NCBI RefSeq assembly: GCF_016908325.1 | Contig: NZ_JAFBDR010000002.1 | Coordinates: forward strand, 1 to 64,000 | Direction of reading: 5' to 3' | Source: Aquibacillus albus | GTDB lineage: Bacteria > Bacillota > Bacilli > Bacillales > Amphibacillaceae | DNA length: 64,000 bases | Shown: positions 1 to 8,943 of the stretch, in pieces | Layout of the letters: the number at the start of each line of letters is the position of its first letter | Position numbering within the stretch: the stretch's first letter is position 1 | Position numbers and translations under genes: made by a program | The notes under the pieces: generated by a model | Told to the model about the DNA's origin: nothing | The model's database searches: none | The model's input: only the letters and a program-made list of their open reading frames with translations

Positions 1-94
1 AATGTAAACTCAAAATAAGTTAGTTTAAATATCTTATATTGCTTTTTATCGTTGAAAACCTTGTAACACTTTTACACAAAAATATGGACTTGAC

Positions 95-466
95 TCGCTA
101 GAATGAGAGTAAATCCAGATTCCGTGCGCATAAACGGCGCTAGAGTGAGAGTAAATCCAGCATCCCCGCTCATATCCCCGCTTGAATGACAGTAAATCCT
201 GAATCCCCGCGCATAACCCCTGCTAGAGTGAAAATAAATTCCGGATTCGTGCGCATAAACGGCGCTAGAATGAGAGTAAATCTCGAATCCCCGCGCATAA
301 CCCCTGCTAGAATGAGAATAAATTCCGAATCCGTGCGCATAAACGCTGCTTGAATGAGAGTAAATCCTGAATCCCCGCTCATATCCCCGCTTGAGTGAGA
401 ATAAATCCCGAATCCCCGCTCATATCCTCTGCTAGAATGAGAGTAAACCTCGATTCCTTGCGCATA
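95..466. repeat. 42-bp tandem repeat array 1
   Basis: About nine degenerate units. The GA(A/G)TGAGAGT core recurs at 101, 143, 184, 226, 268, 310, 352, 393 and 435, so the steps are 42 bp with two of 41 bp. Each unit pairs GAGAGTAAAT with a (G)CGCATAA box. Arrays at 42.4 and 49.7 kb have the same period and boxes on the same strand. The two 41-bp steps shift the reading frame, which argues that the periodic open frames on either strand are not genes. There are no unique spacers as a CRISPR would have. The array ends just before the histidine kinase gene. Confidence 0.9.
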
Positions 467-525
467 TATTGATGACAAGCATGTTCTCAATCGGTATGAT
501 AGATGTAGATAAAGGGGGGTTGTTG

Positions 526-1620
526 TTGGGGAGGTTTTTACCGCTTGCTATATTAAGTTTCATCGGGTTATTTCATGCTTATAGTCAGAAGCATTTTCCT
601 TTTATCATCCTTTTATTAAGTTTGGTTTTCGTTTGCTATTTTCTTATTCCTGTCCTTAAGTGGCGATTGGCTTTATACATTGTGATGATTTTTCTTATAT
701 GGACAATCGATTATATCAACATTGGGCCGATCAATCTATTTTTACTACTAATCTGTCTTTACATTCATTTAGATACGCTGCATTGGCTAAGCACCATAGC
801 ATACCGGGTATTTACTGTTGTTAATTTTACCTTCCTTCATCTCGGTTTATACATAAACGAACAATTTCAGATAGAGTGGCTGGTGCTTTCGCTTATTCTT
901 TTATATCCACTTCTAAAGCTACATGCGCTTATTCAGGAACGTCACGAACAACAGCATACATATGAAACTTTGTTAAGCGAATTTCGGAAAATGAAGCGAT
1001 TAGCTCTCGAATCAGAACGTGGAGCCCGGTTGGAGGAGCGAACGAAAATTGCCCGTAACATTCATGATTCAGTTGGACATAAATTGACAGCACTATTGAT
1101 GAAGCTGGAAATGCTTCGTCTCCAGGAGAGGAAAACCGAGTACGAGGAGCTAAAGCTACTGGCATCTGAAAGCTTAGAAGAAACGCGGCATGCGGTTCGG
1201 GCGCTGCAGCATGAAGAAAATGAAGGAATTGCTTCTGTTTTACAATTAATCCGCCAGCTAGAATCAGAGAGTCATATTCATTTAGATTTTACTTTTAAAA
1301 AAGGTGTATTATCGGCGAATCTTAGCAACAAGCAAAACGTAGCCTTGTATCGCGTCCTGCAAGAATCATTAACGAATGCGATGCGCCATGCCCATTCACG
1401 CGAGGTAAAAGTTGTACTTGCTTTAAATGCGATTCGAAATCTGGAGTTTACGGTTGAAAATAAGATATATGAACAGAAGCAGCTAACATGGGGGTTTGGT
1501 TTAACCAATATGAAAAAACGCATCGAAGAATTGAATGGCATGCTGAACGTTTATCAACAGGATAACCGCTTCGTTGTATCAGGCTATCTTCCATTGGAGG
1601 GAAAAGAAATTGAGTTATAG
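526..1620 (+). CDS. NarL-family sensor histidine kinase
   Basis: A membrane histidine kinase that would phosphorylate the response regulator encoded next. Hydrophobic segments fill about residues 1-130. A coiled linker follows, then a HisKA_3 dimerisation domain with the ERTKIARNIHDSVGH motif (phospho-acceptor His180). An HATPase follows with the N-box around QESLTNAMRHAH and the G-box GFGLTNM. I place the start at TTG 526, six bases after AAAGGGGGG. The upstream in-frame TTG/ATG codons at 469-481 have no Shine-Dalgarno and abut the repeat array. From 526 the protein has 364 residues. The stop overlaps the regulator's start. The stimulus is unknown; the LiaS/DesK/YxjM group is the nearest comparison. 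Confidence 0.88.
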   Translation: MGRFLPLAILSFIGLFHAYSQKHFPFIILLLSLVFVCYFLIPVLKWRLALYIVMIFLIWTIDYINIGPINLFLLLICLYIHLDTLHWLSTIAYRVFTVVNFTFLHLGLYINEQFQIEWLVLSLILLYPLLKLHALIQERHEQQHTYETLLSEFRKMKRLALESERGARLEERTKIARNIHDSVGHKLTALLMKLEMLRLQERKTEYEELKLLASESLEETRHAVRALQHEENEGIASVLQLIRQLESESHIHLDFTFKKGVLSANLSNKQNVALYRVLQESLTNAMRHAHSREVKVVLALNAIRNLEFTVENKIYEQKQLTWGFGLTNMKKRIEELNGMLNVYQQDNRFVVSGYLPLEGKEIEL

Positions 1621-2245
1621 CATTTTATTAGCTGAGGATCAGACGATTGTTCGAAATGGTTTAAAAATGATGATTGAGCAGGATCCGGAATTCCAAGTTG
1701 TCGCAGAAGCTGAAAATGGCGAGCAGGCAATTAAACAGATGGAACAGCGCCTGATTGATATCGTCATTATGGATATCCGAATGCCGATAATAAACGGGAT
1801 TGAGGCTACTCGGAAAATAAAAGAACGATGGAAGCATGTTCACGTATTAATTTTAACGACATTTAATGATGATGAATACGCAGTTCAGGCGCTTCGTGAA
1901 GGTGCAGATGGATTTTTGCTGAAATCCGCTGATGCCGATAAGTTAATCAAAGCCATCCATAGCTGCTTGAACGGCGGAATCGCGATTCATGAGGAAGTAG
2001 CTGCCAAAGTGATGCCACGGCTGTTGAAGAAATCAACCCATGAGCCAAAAAATTTCGCCCTATCCCCTCGGGAGCTCGCGATTACACAGTTAGTCGGTGA
2101 AGGGAAAACAAACAAGGAGATTTCTGACCAGCTATACATTTCCATCGGTACAGTTAAAAATCATATTACGCAAATTCTACATAAATTAGCGCTTAGGGAT
2201 CGAACACAGCTGGCGATTTTTGCCGTAAAAAATGATTTGGCCTAG
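1610..2245 (+). CDS. NarL/LuxR-type response regulator
   Basis: DNA-binding partner of the kinase before it. The receiver domain has the acidic pair LLAEDQ and phospho-acceptor Asp55 in IVIMDIRMP, with the conserved Thr and Lys near TTFND and LLKSADA. The C-terminal LuxR helix-turn-helix carries SPRELAITQLVGEGKTNKEI. The start is TTG 1610, eight to nine bases after GGAGGG and overlapping the kinase stop, so translation is probably coupled; this gives 211 residues. No obvious target gene lies beside the pair: a toxin-antitoxin locus follows after a 130-base gap. Autoregulation is possible but no operator was identified. Confidence 0.92.
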   Translation: MSYSILLAEDQTIVRNGLKMMIEQDPEFQVVAEAENGEQAIKQMEQRLIDIVIMDIRMPIINGIEATRKIKERWKHVHVLILTTFNDDEYAVQALREGADGFLLKSADADKLIKAIHSCLNGGIAIHEEVAAKVMPRLLKKSTHEPKNFALSPRELAITQLVGEGKTNKEISDQLYISIGTVKNHITQILHKLALRDRTQLAIFAVKNDLA

Positions 2246-2376
2246 TGTTTCAGAAAGCTTTGGAGTAAATACTGTGTAGGGGGTTTAGTACCATTTGCAT
2301 CGGTAAAATGTTAAACTCAAAGGAAACAATACATGATATAATATAATAAACTATTTACGGAAGAGGTGAACGCATC

Positions 2377-2574
2377 ATGAATACAGCTAAAGAGCGTTTG
2401 CTTAAAATTATTGATGAAATACCTGAGCAAGAAGTGGATAAAATTTTGGATTTTGCAGAGTATTTAAAAGCAAAAAAAGAAAAAGACTTGTCTAAGGATT
2501 TAACAAAAGCAAGTGAAAGTAGTTTAGATTTTTGGGATAATGACATAGATGACGAGATTTGGAATGATGTATAA
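2377..2574 (+). CDS. Antitoxin-like protein of a MazEF/PemIK-type pair
   Basis: A 65-residue, highly charged protein with a strong ribosome site (GAAGAGGTGAACGCATC before ATG). The N-terminal half (KERLLKIIDEIPEQEVDKILDFAEYLKAKK) looks like the helical DUF2281-type segment found in small antitoxins. The acidic tail ending DIDDEIWNDV could wrap the toxin. Its last codons overlap the toxin gene by 11 bases, the classic antitoxin-then-toxin order. The role is inferred mainly from that position; I do not recognise a MazE-type DNA-binding fold. Confidence 0.75.
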   Translation: MNTAKERLLKIIDEIPEQEVDKILDFAEYLKAKKEKDLSKDLTKASESSLDFWDNDIDDEIWNDV

Positions 2575-2902
2575 ACAGGGTGACATTGTTTTAATACCTG
2601 TTCCGTTCAGTGATTTAACAAATAGAAAGCAACGACCTGTTCTTGTTATTTCAAGCGATAGTTATAATGAAATGACTGAAGATATAGTTGTTTTAGCTAT
2701 TACTTCACAATTAAGAAATCTTGATTATTCAGTGGTAATTGAATCAACAGATTTAAAAGACGGTGAACTTAAAGTTGCATCAGCAATTAGAGGAGATAAA
2801 ATATACACACTATCCAAAGGTATTGTCAGAAAAAAGTTTGGACAAGTCCATTCAAAAGTTTTAGAAAATATTCGAGCTAAAGTAAACGATCTAATGAAAT
2901 GA
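2564..2902 (+). CDS. MazF/PemK-like toxin (probable endoribonuclease)
   Basis: MazF-family toxins are small RNases that cut mRNA and are neutralised by the preceding antitoxin. The motif YKQGDIVLIPVPFSDLTNRKQRPVLVIS near the N-terminus matches the family's GDIV...PFSD...RPVLV core. About 112 residues is the usual length. Two ATGs, 2564 and 2567, sit inside the antitoxin's 3' end. Only a weak GGA lies upstream, so translational coupling is likely. The frame opens further upstream at 2549 but lacks a ribosome site. A short hairpin follows the stop. Confidence 0.88.
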   Translation: MMYKQGDIVLIPVPFSDLTNRKQRPVLVISSDSYNEMTEDIVVLAITSQLRNLDYSVVIESTDLKDGELKVASAIRGDKIYTLSKGIVRKKFGQVHSKVLENIRAKVNDLMK

Positions 2903-2911
2903 CTTATAAAA

Positions 2912-2935
2912 AAGGGCTGAAAATAGTCCTTCTTT
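2912..2935 (+). terminator. Weak hairpin after toxin gene
   Basis: AAGGGCT and AGTCCTT form a seven-base stem with one G-U pair, followed by a broken T-rich stretch (TCTTTGTT). It lies ten bases after the toxin stop, so a modest intrinsic terminator is plausible. Confidence 0.4.
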
Positions 2936-3020
2936 GTTAGAAAATCAATAAAGTTAAAGGATAGCTATTATCGATCAAGAAAAACGCTTTGTGAAATTGT
3001 AAAAATTTTGTAACTCCTTT

Positions 3021-3052
3021 CCCCCTCTTTTCGACCAATCCAGAAAAGGGGG
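3021..3052 (+). promoter_or_regulatory. Hairpin able to mask the VWA gene ribosome site
   Basis: CCCCC (3021-3025) plus TTTTC (3028-3032) can pair with GAAAAGGGGG (3043-3052), leaving a two-base bulge and a ten-base loop. The right arm is the Shine-Dalgarno of the gene starting at 3060. A folded transcript would therefore hide the ribosome site. Pairing is seen; regulation is inferred. Confidence 0.4.
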
Positions 3053-3059
3053 CATTTTT

Positions 3060-4574
3060 ATGCGAAATTTTCTTGTTGTATTTCTTGGCCTGCTGTTACT
3101 TTTCTTCGCTGCGTGTAAAAGTGGGAATGAGGATTCAGCTAGCGAAGATCAAGCAAACGATTCGGCCGCAAGTACAGATCAGTCGTCCATGGAAATGGAA
3201 ACAGTGGATAGAGCCATCCAGCCTGCACCACCAAATGGGGCAGATTATGATACCATGTTTTTTGAAGAATATGGAACAAACCCTTTTGTTTCTACGGATG
3301 ATGATACGTTATCGACTTTTGCAATGGATGTAGATACAGGGTCCTATTCCGTGATGCGGAACTATATAAAGAGAGGAACACTTCCGCCGGATGAGGCCAT
3401 ACGAGTAGAAGAGTTTGTGAATTACTTTAAGACGAATTTGCAAGCACCAACAACAGATACGTTTGCCATCCATGTAGATGGTGGCAAGTCGTCATTTGGC
3501 GAGGGCTATCATCTGTTACGGGTTGGTATAAAAGGGAAAGAGATTGAAGTGGAGGACAGAAAAAATGCGAATTTAACTTTTGTCATTGATGTTTCAGGTT
3601 CCATGAATCGGGAGAATCGATTAGGGTTGGTGAAGAAAAGCTTAAAAGTACTAGTCGATGAACTACAGCCGGCAGATCAAGTAGGGATCGTTGTTTACGG
3701 TTCACGAGGCCGAGTCGTTTTAAACCCAACAAGTATAGATGAAAAGGATAGAATTATGGATGCGATTGAAGAACTGCAACCTGAAGGCTCTACGAATGCA
3801 GAAGAAGGGCTTACATTAGGGTACGAATTAGCACGTGAGTATTTTACAGAGGATGCAATTAATCGTGTCGTTTTAGTTTCAGATGGTGTTGCCAATGTAG
3901 GTGAAACAGGGCACGAGCAAATTTTGAACAATATTAAAGACTATGCGAAAAAGGATATTACATTAAGTACATTTGGCTTTGGGATGGGAAATTATAATGA
4001 TGTTTTAATGGAACAGCTCGCTAATAACGGTGACGGAAATTACGCATACATTGACAGTTTTTCGGAAGCTAGAAGAATATTTATGGAGGAGTTAACAGGG
4101 ACACTCCAAACGATAGCAAAGGATGCAAAAATTCAAGTAGAATTTGATCCAGAAAAAGTCGATCGGTATCGTCTATTAGGTTATGAGAACCGTGATGTGC
4201 GAGACGAGGATTTTAGAAATGATTCGGTTGACGGTGGAGAAGTTGGTGCGGGTCATACCGTGACTGCCCTCTATGAAGTGAAAGTAAAAGAAGACACTGA
4301 TGCGCTTGGAGAAGTACGGTTAAGATATTTAAATGAAGAAACACAAGAAGTCGAGGAAGTTCAAAGCGCATTATCATTTGAAGGTGACAGTCTTCCTGAG
4401 GATCTCCTGTTTTTATCTGCTGTTGCCGAGTTTGCAGAAATCTTAGGCGGAAGCTACTGGGCAAAAGAGAGTAGTTTGGAATCGGTATTAGAGCTTGCTG
4501 AATCCTCGGCTCAACGTGAAGAGCACTATGCGTTTGTTGAGCTTGTTAAGGATACGATTGCATTGCGACGGTAG
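3060..4574 (+). CDS. VWA-domain lipoprotein, YfbK-like
   Basis: A 504-residue exported lipoprotein with a signal peptide ending in the lipobox FAAC (Cys19) and a low-complexity acidic linker. A conserved N-terminal block follows (FFEEYGTNPF, FAMDVDTGSYS, RVEEFVNYF), typical of the YfbK family. A von Willebrand A domain carries the MIDAS motif DVSGSM (Asp177), with a later conserved Asp in VLVSDG. The rest matches the YfbK-type C-terminal region. VWA domains bind metal and protein ligands; the partner is unknown. The start ATG sits eight bases after AAAAGGGGG. It is monocistronic, closed by a strong terminator. Confidence 0.9.
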   Translation: MRNFLVVFLGLLLLFFAACKSGNEDSASEDQANDSAASTDQSSMEMETVDRAIQPAPPNGADYDTMFFEEYGTNPFVSTDDDTLSTFAMDVDTGSYSVMRNYIKRGTLPPDEAIRVEEFVNYFKTNLQAPTTDTFAIHVDGGKSSFGEGYHLLRVGIKGKEIEVEDRKNANLTFVIDVSGSMNRENRLGLVKKSLKVLVDELQPADQVGIVVYGSRGRVVLNPTSIDEKDRIMDAIEELQPEGSTNAEEGLTLGYELAREYFTEDAINRVVLVSDGVANVGETGHEQILNNIKDYAKKDITLSTFGFGMGNYNDVLMEQLANNGDGNYAYIDSFSEARRIFMEELTGTLQTIAKDAKIQVEFDPEKVDRYRLLGYENRDVRDEDFRNDSVDGGEVGAGHTVTALYEVKVKEDTDALGEVRLRYLNEETQEVEEVQSALSFEGDSLPEDLLFLSAVAEFAEILGGSYWAKESSLESVLELAESSAQREEHYAFVELVKDTIALRR

Positions 4575-4592
4575 TTGATGGATTTTAGTACG

Positions 4593-4625
4593 AGCGAATG
4601 CTGAGTCACAGCATTCGCTTTTTTA
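4593..4625 (+). terminator. Intrinsic terminator of the VWA gene
   Basis: AGCGAATGCTG (4593-4603) and CAGCATTCGCT (4609-4619) form a perfect 11-base stem with a five-base loop, followed by six T residues. It starts 19 bases after the stop. Confidence 0.92.
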
Positions 4626-4809
4626 GTGCAGTAGGTGAATGGAAGAAAAACGATCATTACTTTATTGATTTGGCGGATTCTTTCCTTACGCTAATTGCAC
4701 GGAATTTTCTTGTTTGAATCATGTTTTGGTAATTGCTCCCCCTTTAAAAGAGCCGATTTATTACGCACTTCTCAACAAGTCCTAACATTAGGACAGGATT
4801 AACAAAAAG

Positions 4810-5193
4810 TTACTTCTGCGCTATCTGAATAAGGTTGCCGCATGTATCGTTGAAGACAGCTATTGTGACTTCGCCCATTTCTGTCGGCTCCATCGTAAAT
4901 TCCACACCTTTTTCCACTAATCGTTTATACTCTTTGTGAACATCTGCCACGCCAAACATGGTTGCTGGAATTCCATCGGCAAATAGCTTTTTTTGATATT
5001 CTTTGGCTGCTGGATGGGCATTCGGTTCGAGCAAAAGCTCGGTACCGTCTTGTTCATCTGGAGAAACAAGCGTTATCCACCTAAATTCTCCGGCGGGAAC
5101 GTCCTGCTTTTTTACAAATCCCAGCGTTTCTGAATAAAACTCCAGTGCCTTATCTTGGTCTTCCACGAATATACTGGTAACAATGATTTTCAT
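4810..5193 (-). CDS. VOC-family (glyoxalase-like) protein
   Basis: A 127-residue vicinal-oxygen-chelate protein with two beta-alpha-beta-beta-beta halves: IFVEDQDKALEFYSETLGF opens the first and VADVHKEYKRLVEKGVEF the second. A late Glu/Asp-rich strand ends CGNLIQIAQK. This subgroup includes uncharacterised dioxygenase-like and antibiotic-binding proteins, so the substrate is unknown. The start is supported by AAAGGAGGCAAAAACAG before ATG. It is a single gene convergent with the VWA gene. A small hairpin (about 4780-4796, TCCTAA/TTAGGA) lies after its stop. Confidence 0.85.
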   Translation of the reverse strand: MKIIVTSIFVEDQDKALEFYSETLGFVKKQDVPAGEFRWITLVSPDEQDGTELLLEPNAHPAAKEYQKKLFADGIPATMFGVADVHKEYKRLVEKGVEFTMEPTEMGEVTIAVFNDTCGNLIQIAQK

Positions 5194-5456
5194 TCTGTTT
5201 TTGCCTCCTTTGATATTTTGCTCCGATTACAATGTGACTGTAATTATACAATAATTATGGCAGTATATGTGAATGACGGTGCGATTAAGGCTTTATTTTC
5301 ATTCTGATAAACGGAACCCGTCACGACTAAAGCTCCCTCTTGTTTTGAAGCCTAACCATGACTTAGGTCATATATCCAATAAAAATTAGTGACTGGAGAT
5401 ACGTGGAAAAAAAATCAATTCACTATATGATAGATATAGCAAAGGGGGAATTTTCC

Positions 5457-6389
5457 ATGTTAGAGGTTATTGATTTAAAAAAACAATTCAAGCACACCAA
5501 AGCGGTCGACGGTGTGAATCTTTTTATCGAACAAGGAGAAATCGTTGGTCTACTCGGGCCAAACGGTGCAGGCAAATCAACGACCATCTCCATTATGTCA
5601 TCCTTGACCAAACCATCGGACGGGGATGTACGTTTTTACAACGAGAGTATTATTCAACGGCCACAGCAGTTACGAGAACAGCTTGGAGTCGTGCCGCAGG
5701 AAATCGCACTTTACTTAAATTTAACCGCAAGAGAAAATCTATTATTTTTCGGCAAGGTTTACCGAATTGATAAAAAGCAGCTAGAAAAAAAGATTGATGA
5801 AGTACTAGAGATTATCGGATTAGTAGAAAAACAACATGAGCTCGTTAAAACTTTTTCCGGCGGGATGAAACGACGGCTGAATATCGGGGTTGCTCTCCTC
5901 CATCAACCATCACTCGTGTTCATGGATGAGCCAACGGTTGGGATTGATCCGCAATCCAGAAATTATATTTTAGACACGGTAAAACGATTGAATAAGGAAA
6001 GCAACACGACGATTTTATATACGAGTCACTACATGGAGGAAGTCGAGTATTTATGTGATCGGATTTACATCATGGATCAAGGACATATCATCGCTGCAGG
6101 CTCCAAGGAGGAAATCAAAAATATTTTGTCAGCCGAGCAAACGTTTGTCGTGGAAACAGCTGCCGACCATGATGATTTCATCGAAAAATTAGAAGCAAAT
6201 CCTTCTGTTCGCCAGTTAAAGGTGCAGGAAACGACAGTAACGATACTCATACCAAATGAAGTGGAATTTTTTCAGACGATCATTCAGCTAGCCCAGCAGA
6301 CCGGTACCGAGTTGAAATCTGTTCAAGTGCAAAAGCCATCACTTGAAGATGTATTCCTTCATTTGACTGGTCGAGCGCTGCGCGATTAA
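5457..6389 (+). CDS. ABC-2 transporter ATP-binding protein
   Basis: The cytoplasmic ATPase of a three-gene exporter. Walker A GPNGAGKST is at residues 34-42, the Q-loop near Gln81, the signature SGGMK at 134-138 and Walker B LVFMDEP at about 153-159. The H-loop lies in YTSHYMEE. About 90 further residues form the usual C-terminal extension of drug/lipid ABC-2 ATPases. I choose ATG 5457, seven bases after AAAGGGGG, giving 310 residues. An upstream in-frame opening at 5403 has no ribosome site. The next gene starts 13 bases after the stop. An imperfect palindrome ATGACTTAGGTCAT at about 5357-5370 could be an operator. Confidence 0.94.
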   Translation: MLEVIDLKKQFKHTKAVDGVNLFIEQGEIVGLLGPNGAGKSTTISIMSSLTKPSDGDVRFYNESIIQRPQQLREQLGVVPQEIALYLNLTARENLLFFGKVYRIDKKQLEKKIDEVLEIIGLVEKQHELVKTFSGGMKRRLNIGVALLHQPSLVFMDEPTVGIDPQSRNYILDTVKRLNKESNTTILYTSHYMEEVEYLCDRIYIMDQGHIIAAGSKEEIKNILSAEQTFVVETAADHDDFIEKLEANPSVRQLKVQETTVTILIPNEVEFFQTIIQLAQQTGTELKSVQVQKPSLEDVFLHLTGRALRD

Positions 6390-6402
6390 GGAGGCAGCTG
6401 CT

Positions 6403-7665
6403 ATGATTTTAAATCTTATACTGAAACAATTGCGATTAATCATTCGTGACCGTCAGCATATTGCATTGCTGTTAGCTATGCCATTGGTACTCATTTTCAT
6501 TATTAAATTTGCGATTGCCGATATGATGAATCAACAGGCACCTGACATCCAGGCGACAATCGCTATTGCAGAGCATTCTAATGAAGAAGCTGACCTCCAA
6601 AACGTCATCGAAGAGCTGATGGAGTTACCAATGTCTGAGGAAAATATGCAAGCTGTTGAAGCTGATATAGCTGCTTTTCAACCGATTGAAATTTTGAAGG
6701 AGCAAGTATTTGGCCATGAAGATGTAAAAGAAATGTTCACTATAGAAGAAATTACTCCTGATACGATTGAGCAGGCAAAAGAAGACGAATCCTATGCTGC
6801 TATTATCGAGGTGCCGGAGAGCTTTAGCTATGATTTATTAAAAAGTATCATTTCGGATGAAAACGATCAACCTCAATTAACCTTATATGTCAATCAAAGC
6901 GAGGAATTAGTCCCTAATATTATCAACGATTTATTGCTGACCTATGAGGAGCAAATGAAAATAAATACCGTCCTCGGGCAACATGGCTTATCGGAGCTGG
7001 TAGTTACAACGGAGGACATTCAAGGAGAAATTCGTTCCATTTCAAAGGTTGAGCCGATTTCTGGGACGATGTACTACGTTGTAGGGATGAGTGTCATGTT
7101 TGTTTTATTCATCGCAGCAACGATGGGATCGTATGCCTATGAGGAAAAACGAATACATGTGTTTGACCGGATTTTACTAGCGAATGTATCGCGTTGGATT
7201 TACTTCACTGGTACGTTTACTGCTAGTACGATTTTAGCACTTGTTCAATTATTTCTTTTGTATGGGTTTGCCGCCCTAATATTTGGGGTTACCTGGCCAA
7301 ATATCGTGCAATTTTTAGTGATTACGTTGTGTTTGAGCTTTTCTGTTGGGGGGATTGCCTCCTTACTGACCGCCATCAATTTCCGGTTACAATCAGAGAA
7401 CGCCTCTACTGTGTTTAGCAGTGCCATTGTTATGGTTTTCGCCTTTTTAGGTGGCAGCTTTTTTCCGGTTGGAAATTCGTCAGACCTTGTGAAGTTCATT
7501 GGCGATATGACCCCTAATGGAGCAGGGATGTCTGCTTATTTAACGAGTGCGCAAGGCTATGGATTTAGTGAAATTGGAAGCTATTTAATGTTTATGCTTA
7601 TTTTTACGATCGTGATGCTAGTAGCAGCGATAGTTACCTTTCCAAAAAGGGGGCAGGAAGCATGA
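6403..7665 (+). CDS. ABC-2 transporter permease 1
   Basis: A 420-residue membrane subunit of the ABC2_membrane_3 (YhaP/LinG-like) type. One N-terminal helix (about residues 20-38) precedes a large extracytoplasmic domain of about 190 residues. Five or six further helices cover residues 225-415. Translation starts from AAGGAGGCAGCTGCT before ATG. Its stop overlaps the start of the second permease by four bases, so a heterodimeric channel served by the shared ATPase is likely. The exported compound could be a drug, a bacteriocin or a lipid; nothing nearby decides this. Confidence 0.9.
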   Translation: MILNLILKQLRLIIRDRQHIALLLAMPLVLIFIIKFAIADMMNQQAPDIQATIAIAEHSNEEADLQNVIEELMELPMSEENMQAVEADIAAFQPIEILKEQVFGHEDVKEMFTIEEITPDTIEQAKEDESYAAIIEVPESFSYDLLKSIISDENDQPQLTLYVNQSEELVPNIINDLLLTYEEQMKINTVLGQHGLSELVVTTEDIQGEIRSISKVEPISGTMYYVVGMSVMFVLFIAATMGSYAYEEKRIHVFDRILLANVSRWIYFTGTFTASTILALVQLFLLYGFAALIFGVTWPNIVQFLVITLCLSFSVGGIASLLTAINFRLQSENASTVFSSAIVMVFAFLGGSFFPVGNSSDLVKFIGDMTPNGAGMSAYLTSAQGYGFSEIGSYLMFMLIFTIVMLVAAIVTFPKRGQEA

Positions 7666-8750
7666 AGGGCATTTTTTACGCACAAATAAAATTATTCATT
7701 CGAAATCCATCGACATTTTTATTAATGACTGGAATCTCTGTGCTGTTTGCCTTTTTTTTAGGAAATGCAAACACTACCTATCAACCGTACGTTCCCGTTG
7801 TTTCGGAGTTGGGTGCGACTGATACAGAGCAAGTGCTCGACGACTTAACATCCTATGGCACACAGCGATATGAAGTAACCGATCAAGCAGCGTTAGAAAA
7901 ATCTGTTCGGGAAGGTGATGCAGAAGCAGGACTCGTATTATATGAGGACCATTATGAGCTGGTGATTGCTTCGAAAACAGCAGCCTTTCCTGTATTGGAA
8001 CAAAATATTCATCAGGCGTTCGGCAAATACTTACAGGAAAAACAACTGCACCAAGCAGCTGAGGTGGACAGTGAAGCAATCATCCAGCAAATAGAAGAAC
8101 CAATGTTCACCGTAGATACTCAGTCGTTCTTCGGTGAGGATTCCTTTGTTTATGATGGGAATTTACAGGCTCTGTTTGGCTTTACGGTTTTCTTTGTCAT
8201 TTATACGATTGCGTTTCATGTCATTCATATTTTAGTGGCGAAACAAGAAAAAATTTGGGACCGGTTCATTTTATCTCCAGCGAAAAAATGGGAAATGTAT
8301 ATTGGCATTTTGTCCTATGCATTTTTGTTAGGCTATATCCAAGTTGTTATCGTGTTTTGCTTTTTCAACTATGTGTTAGGAGTTGATTTCCATGGAGGGT
8401 TTGGAAAAACATTAGTACTTTTGATTCCGTATGTGTTAGCGATTGTCTCCCTTTCCGTACTCATTGCTGGGGCATCCAATTCAACCAAAACCTTTAACGC
8501 GATTATTCCGATTGTATCCGTAAGTATGGCAATGATCGGCGGTTCCTATTGGCCGATCGAAATCGTATCGAACAAATTCCTGCTTGCCCTTTCAAAGGTT
8601 GACCCAGTAACGTACATTATGGATGCACTAAAAATAGTCACGATTTACGGCCAACCCTTATCCGAAGCACTCTATCCCATCAGCATCATGCTACTCATGA
8701 GCGTCATCATGACTGGAATCGGAATTAACCTCATGGAACGAAAAAGCTGA
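7662..8750 (+). CDS. ABC-2 transporter permease 2
   Basis: A 362-residue paralogue of permease 1 with the same plan: a first helix at about residues 18-34, an extracytoplasmic domain to about 165, then a helical bundle ending IGINLMERKS. It overlaps the preceding gene by four bases (ATGA). The Shine-Dalgarno GGGGGCAGGAAGC lies in that gene's end. Both permeases share the conserved GGS(F/Y)(F/W)P turn before the last helices. It is the last gene of the exporter operon, followed by a palindromic repeat and a hairpin. Confidence 0.9.
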   Translation: MKGIFYAQIKLFIRNPSTFLLMTGISVLFAFFLGNANTTYQPYVPVVSELGATDTEQVLDDLTSYGTQRYEVTDQAALEKSVREGDAEAGLVLYEDHYELVIASKTAAFPVLEQNIHQAFGKYLQEKQLHQAAEVDSEAIIQQIEEPMFTVDTQSFFGEDSFVYDGNLQALFGFTVFFVIYTIAFHVIHILVAKQEKIWDRFILSPAKKWEMYIGILSYAFLLGYIQVVIVFCFFNYVLGVDFHGGFGKTLVLLIPYVLAIVSLSVLIAGASNSTKTFNAIIPIVSVSMAMIGGSYWPIEIVSNKFLLALSKVDPVTYIMDALKIVTIYGQPLSEALYPISIMLLMSVIMTGIGINLMERKS

Positions 8751-8758
8751 AAAAGCAT

Positions 8759-8801
8759 ATAGGGGTCAGACCCCCTACGGGATAAGGGGTCTGACCCCTA
8801 T
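8759..8801. repeat. Paired GGGGTC(A/T)GACCCC palindromes
   Basis: Two copies of the dispersed 13-base palindrome (8762-8774 and 8786-8798) face each other. They make a perfect 16-base inverted repeat: ATAGGGGTCAGACCCC, an 11-base spacer, then GGGGTCTGACCCCTAT. There is no T-run after it. It is a member of the repeat family seen at 13.4, 39.6, 42.9, 49.9 and 54.2 kb. Confidence 0.9.
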
Positions 8802-8821
8802 GATAGGTATACCAATAAAAA

Positions 8822-8856
8822 TACATCCTTACGATTTCGGATGTAGAATTTTTTAA
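8822..8856 (+). terminator. Probable terminator of the ABC-2 exporter operon
   Basis: TACATCC (8822-8828) pairs with GGATGTA (8839-8845) around a ten-base loop. A T-rich stretch (GAATTTTTTAATT) follows. It lies 72 bases after the last exporter gene. Confidence 0.55.
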
Positions 8857-8943
8857 TTAAATTTCAAAAAACAATGGCATAAATCGACATAATAATTTAT
8901 AATACCCATAAGAATACTCGGAATTTGCGATGGAGGTTTTATC

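Noticed and set aside
95-466. CRISPR-like array
   Set aside because: The repeats are contiguous 41-42-bp degenerate units with no unique spacers, and there are no cas genes.
170-490. Open frame of about 106 codons on the minus strand with peptide repeats
   Set aside because: It is produced by the repeat array; 41-bp steps shift the peptide frame midway and no ribosome site precedes it.
8759-8801. Rho-independent terminator
   Set aside because: The 16-base stem is strong but has no T-run; it matches a dispersed repeat, and a better terminator lies at 8822-8856.
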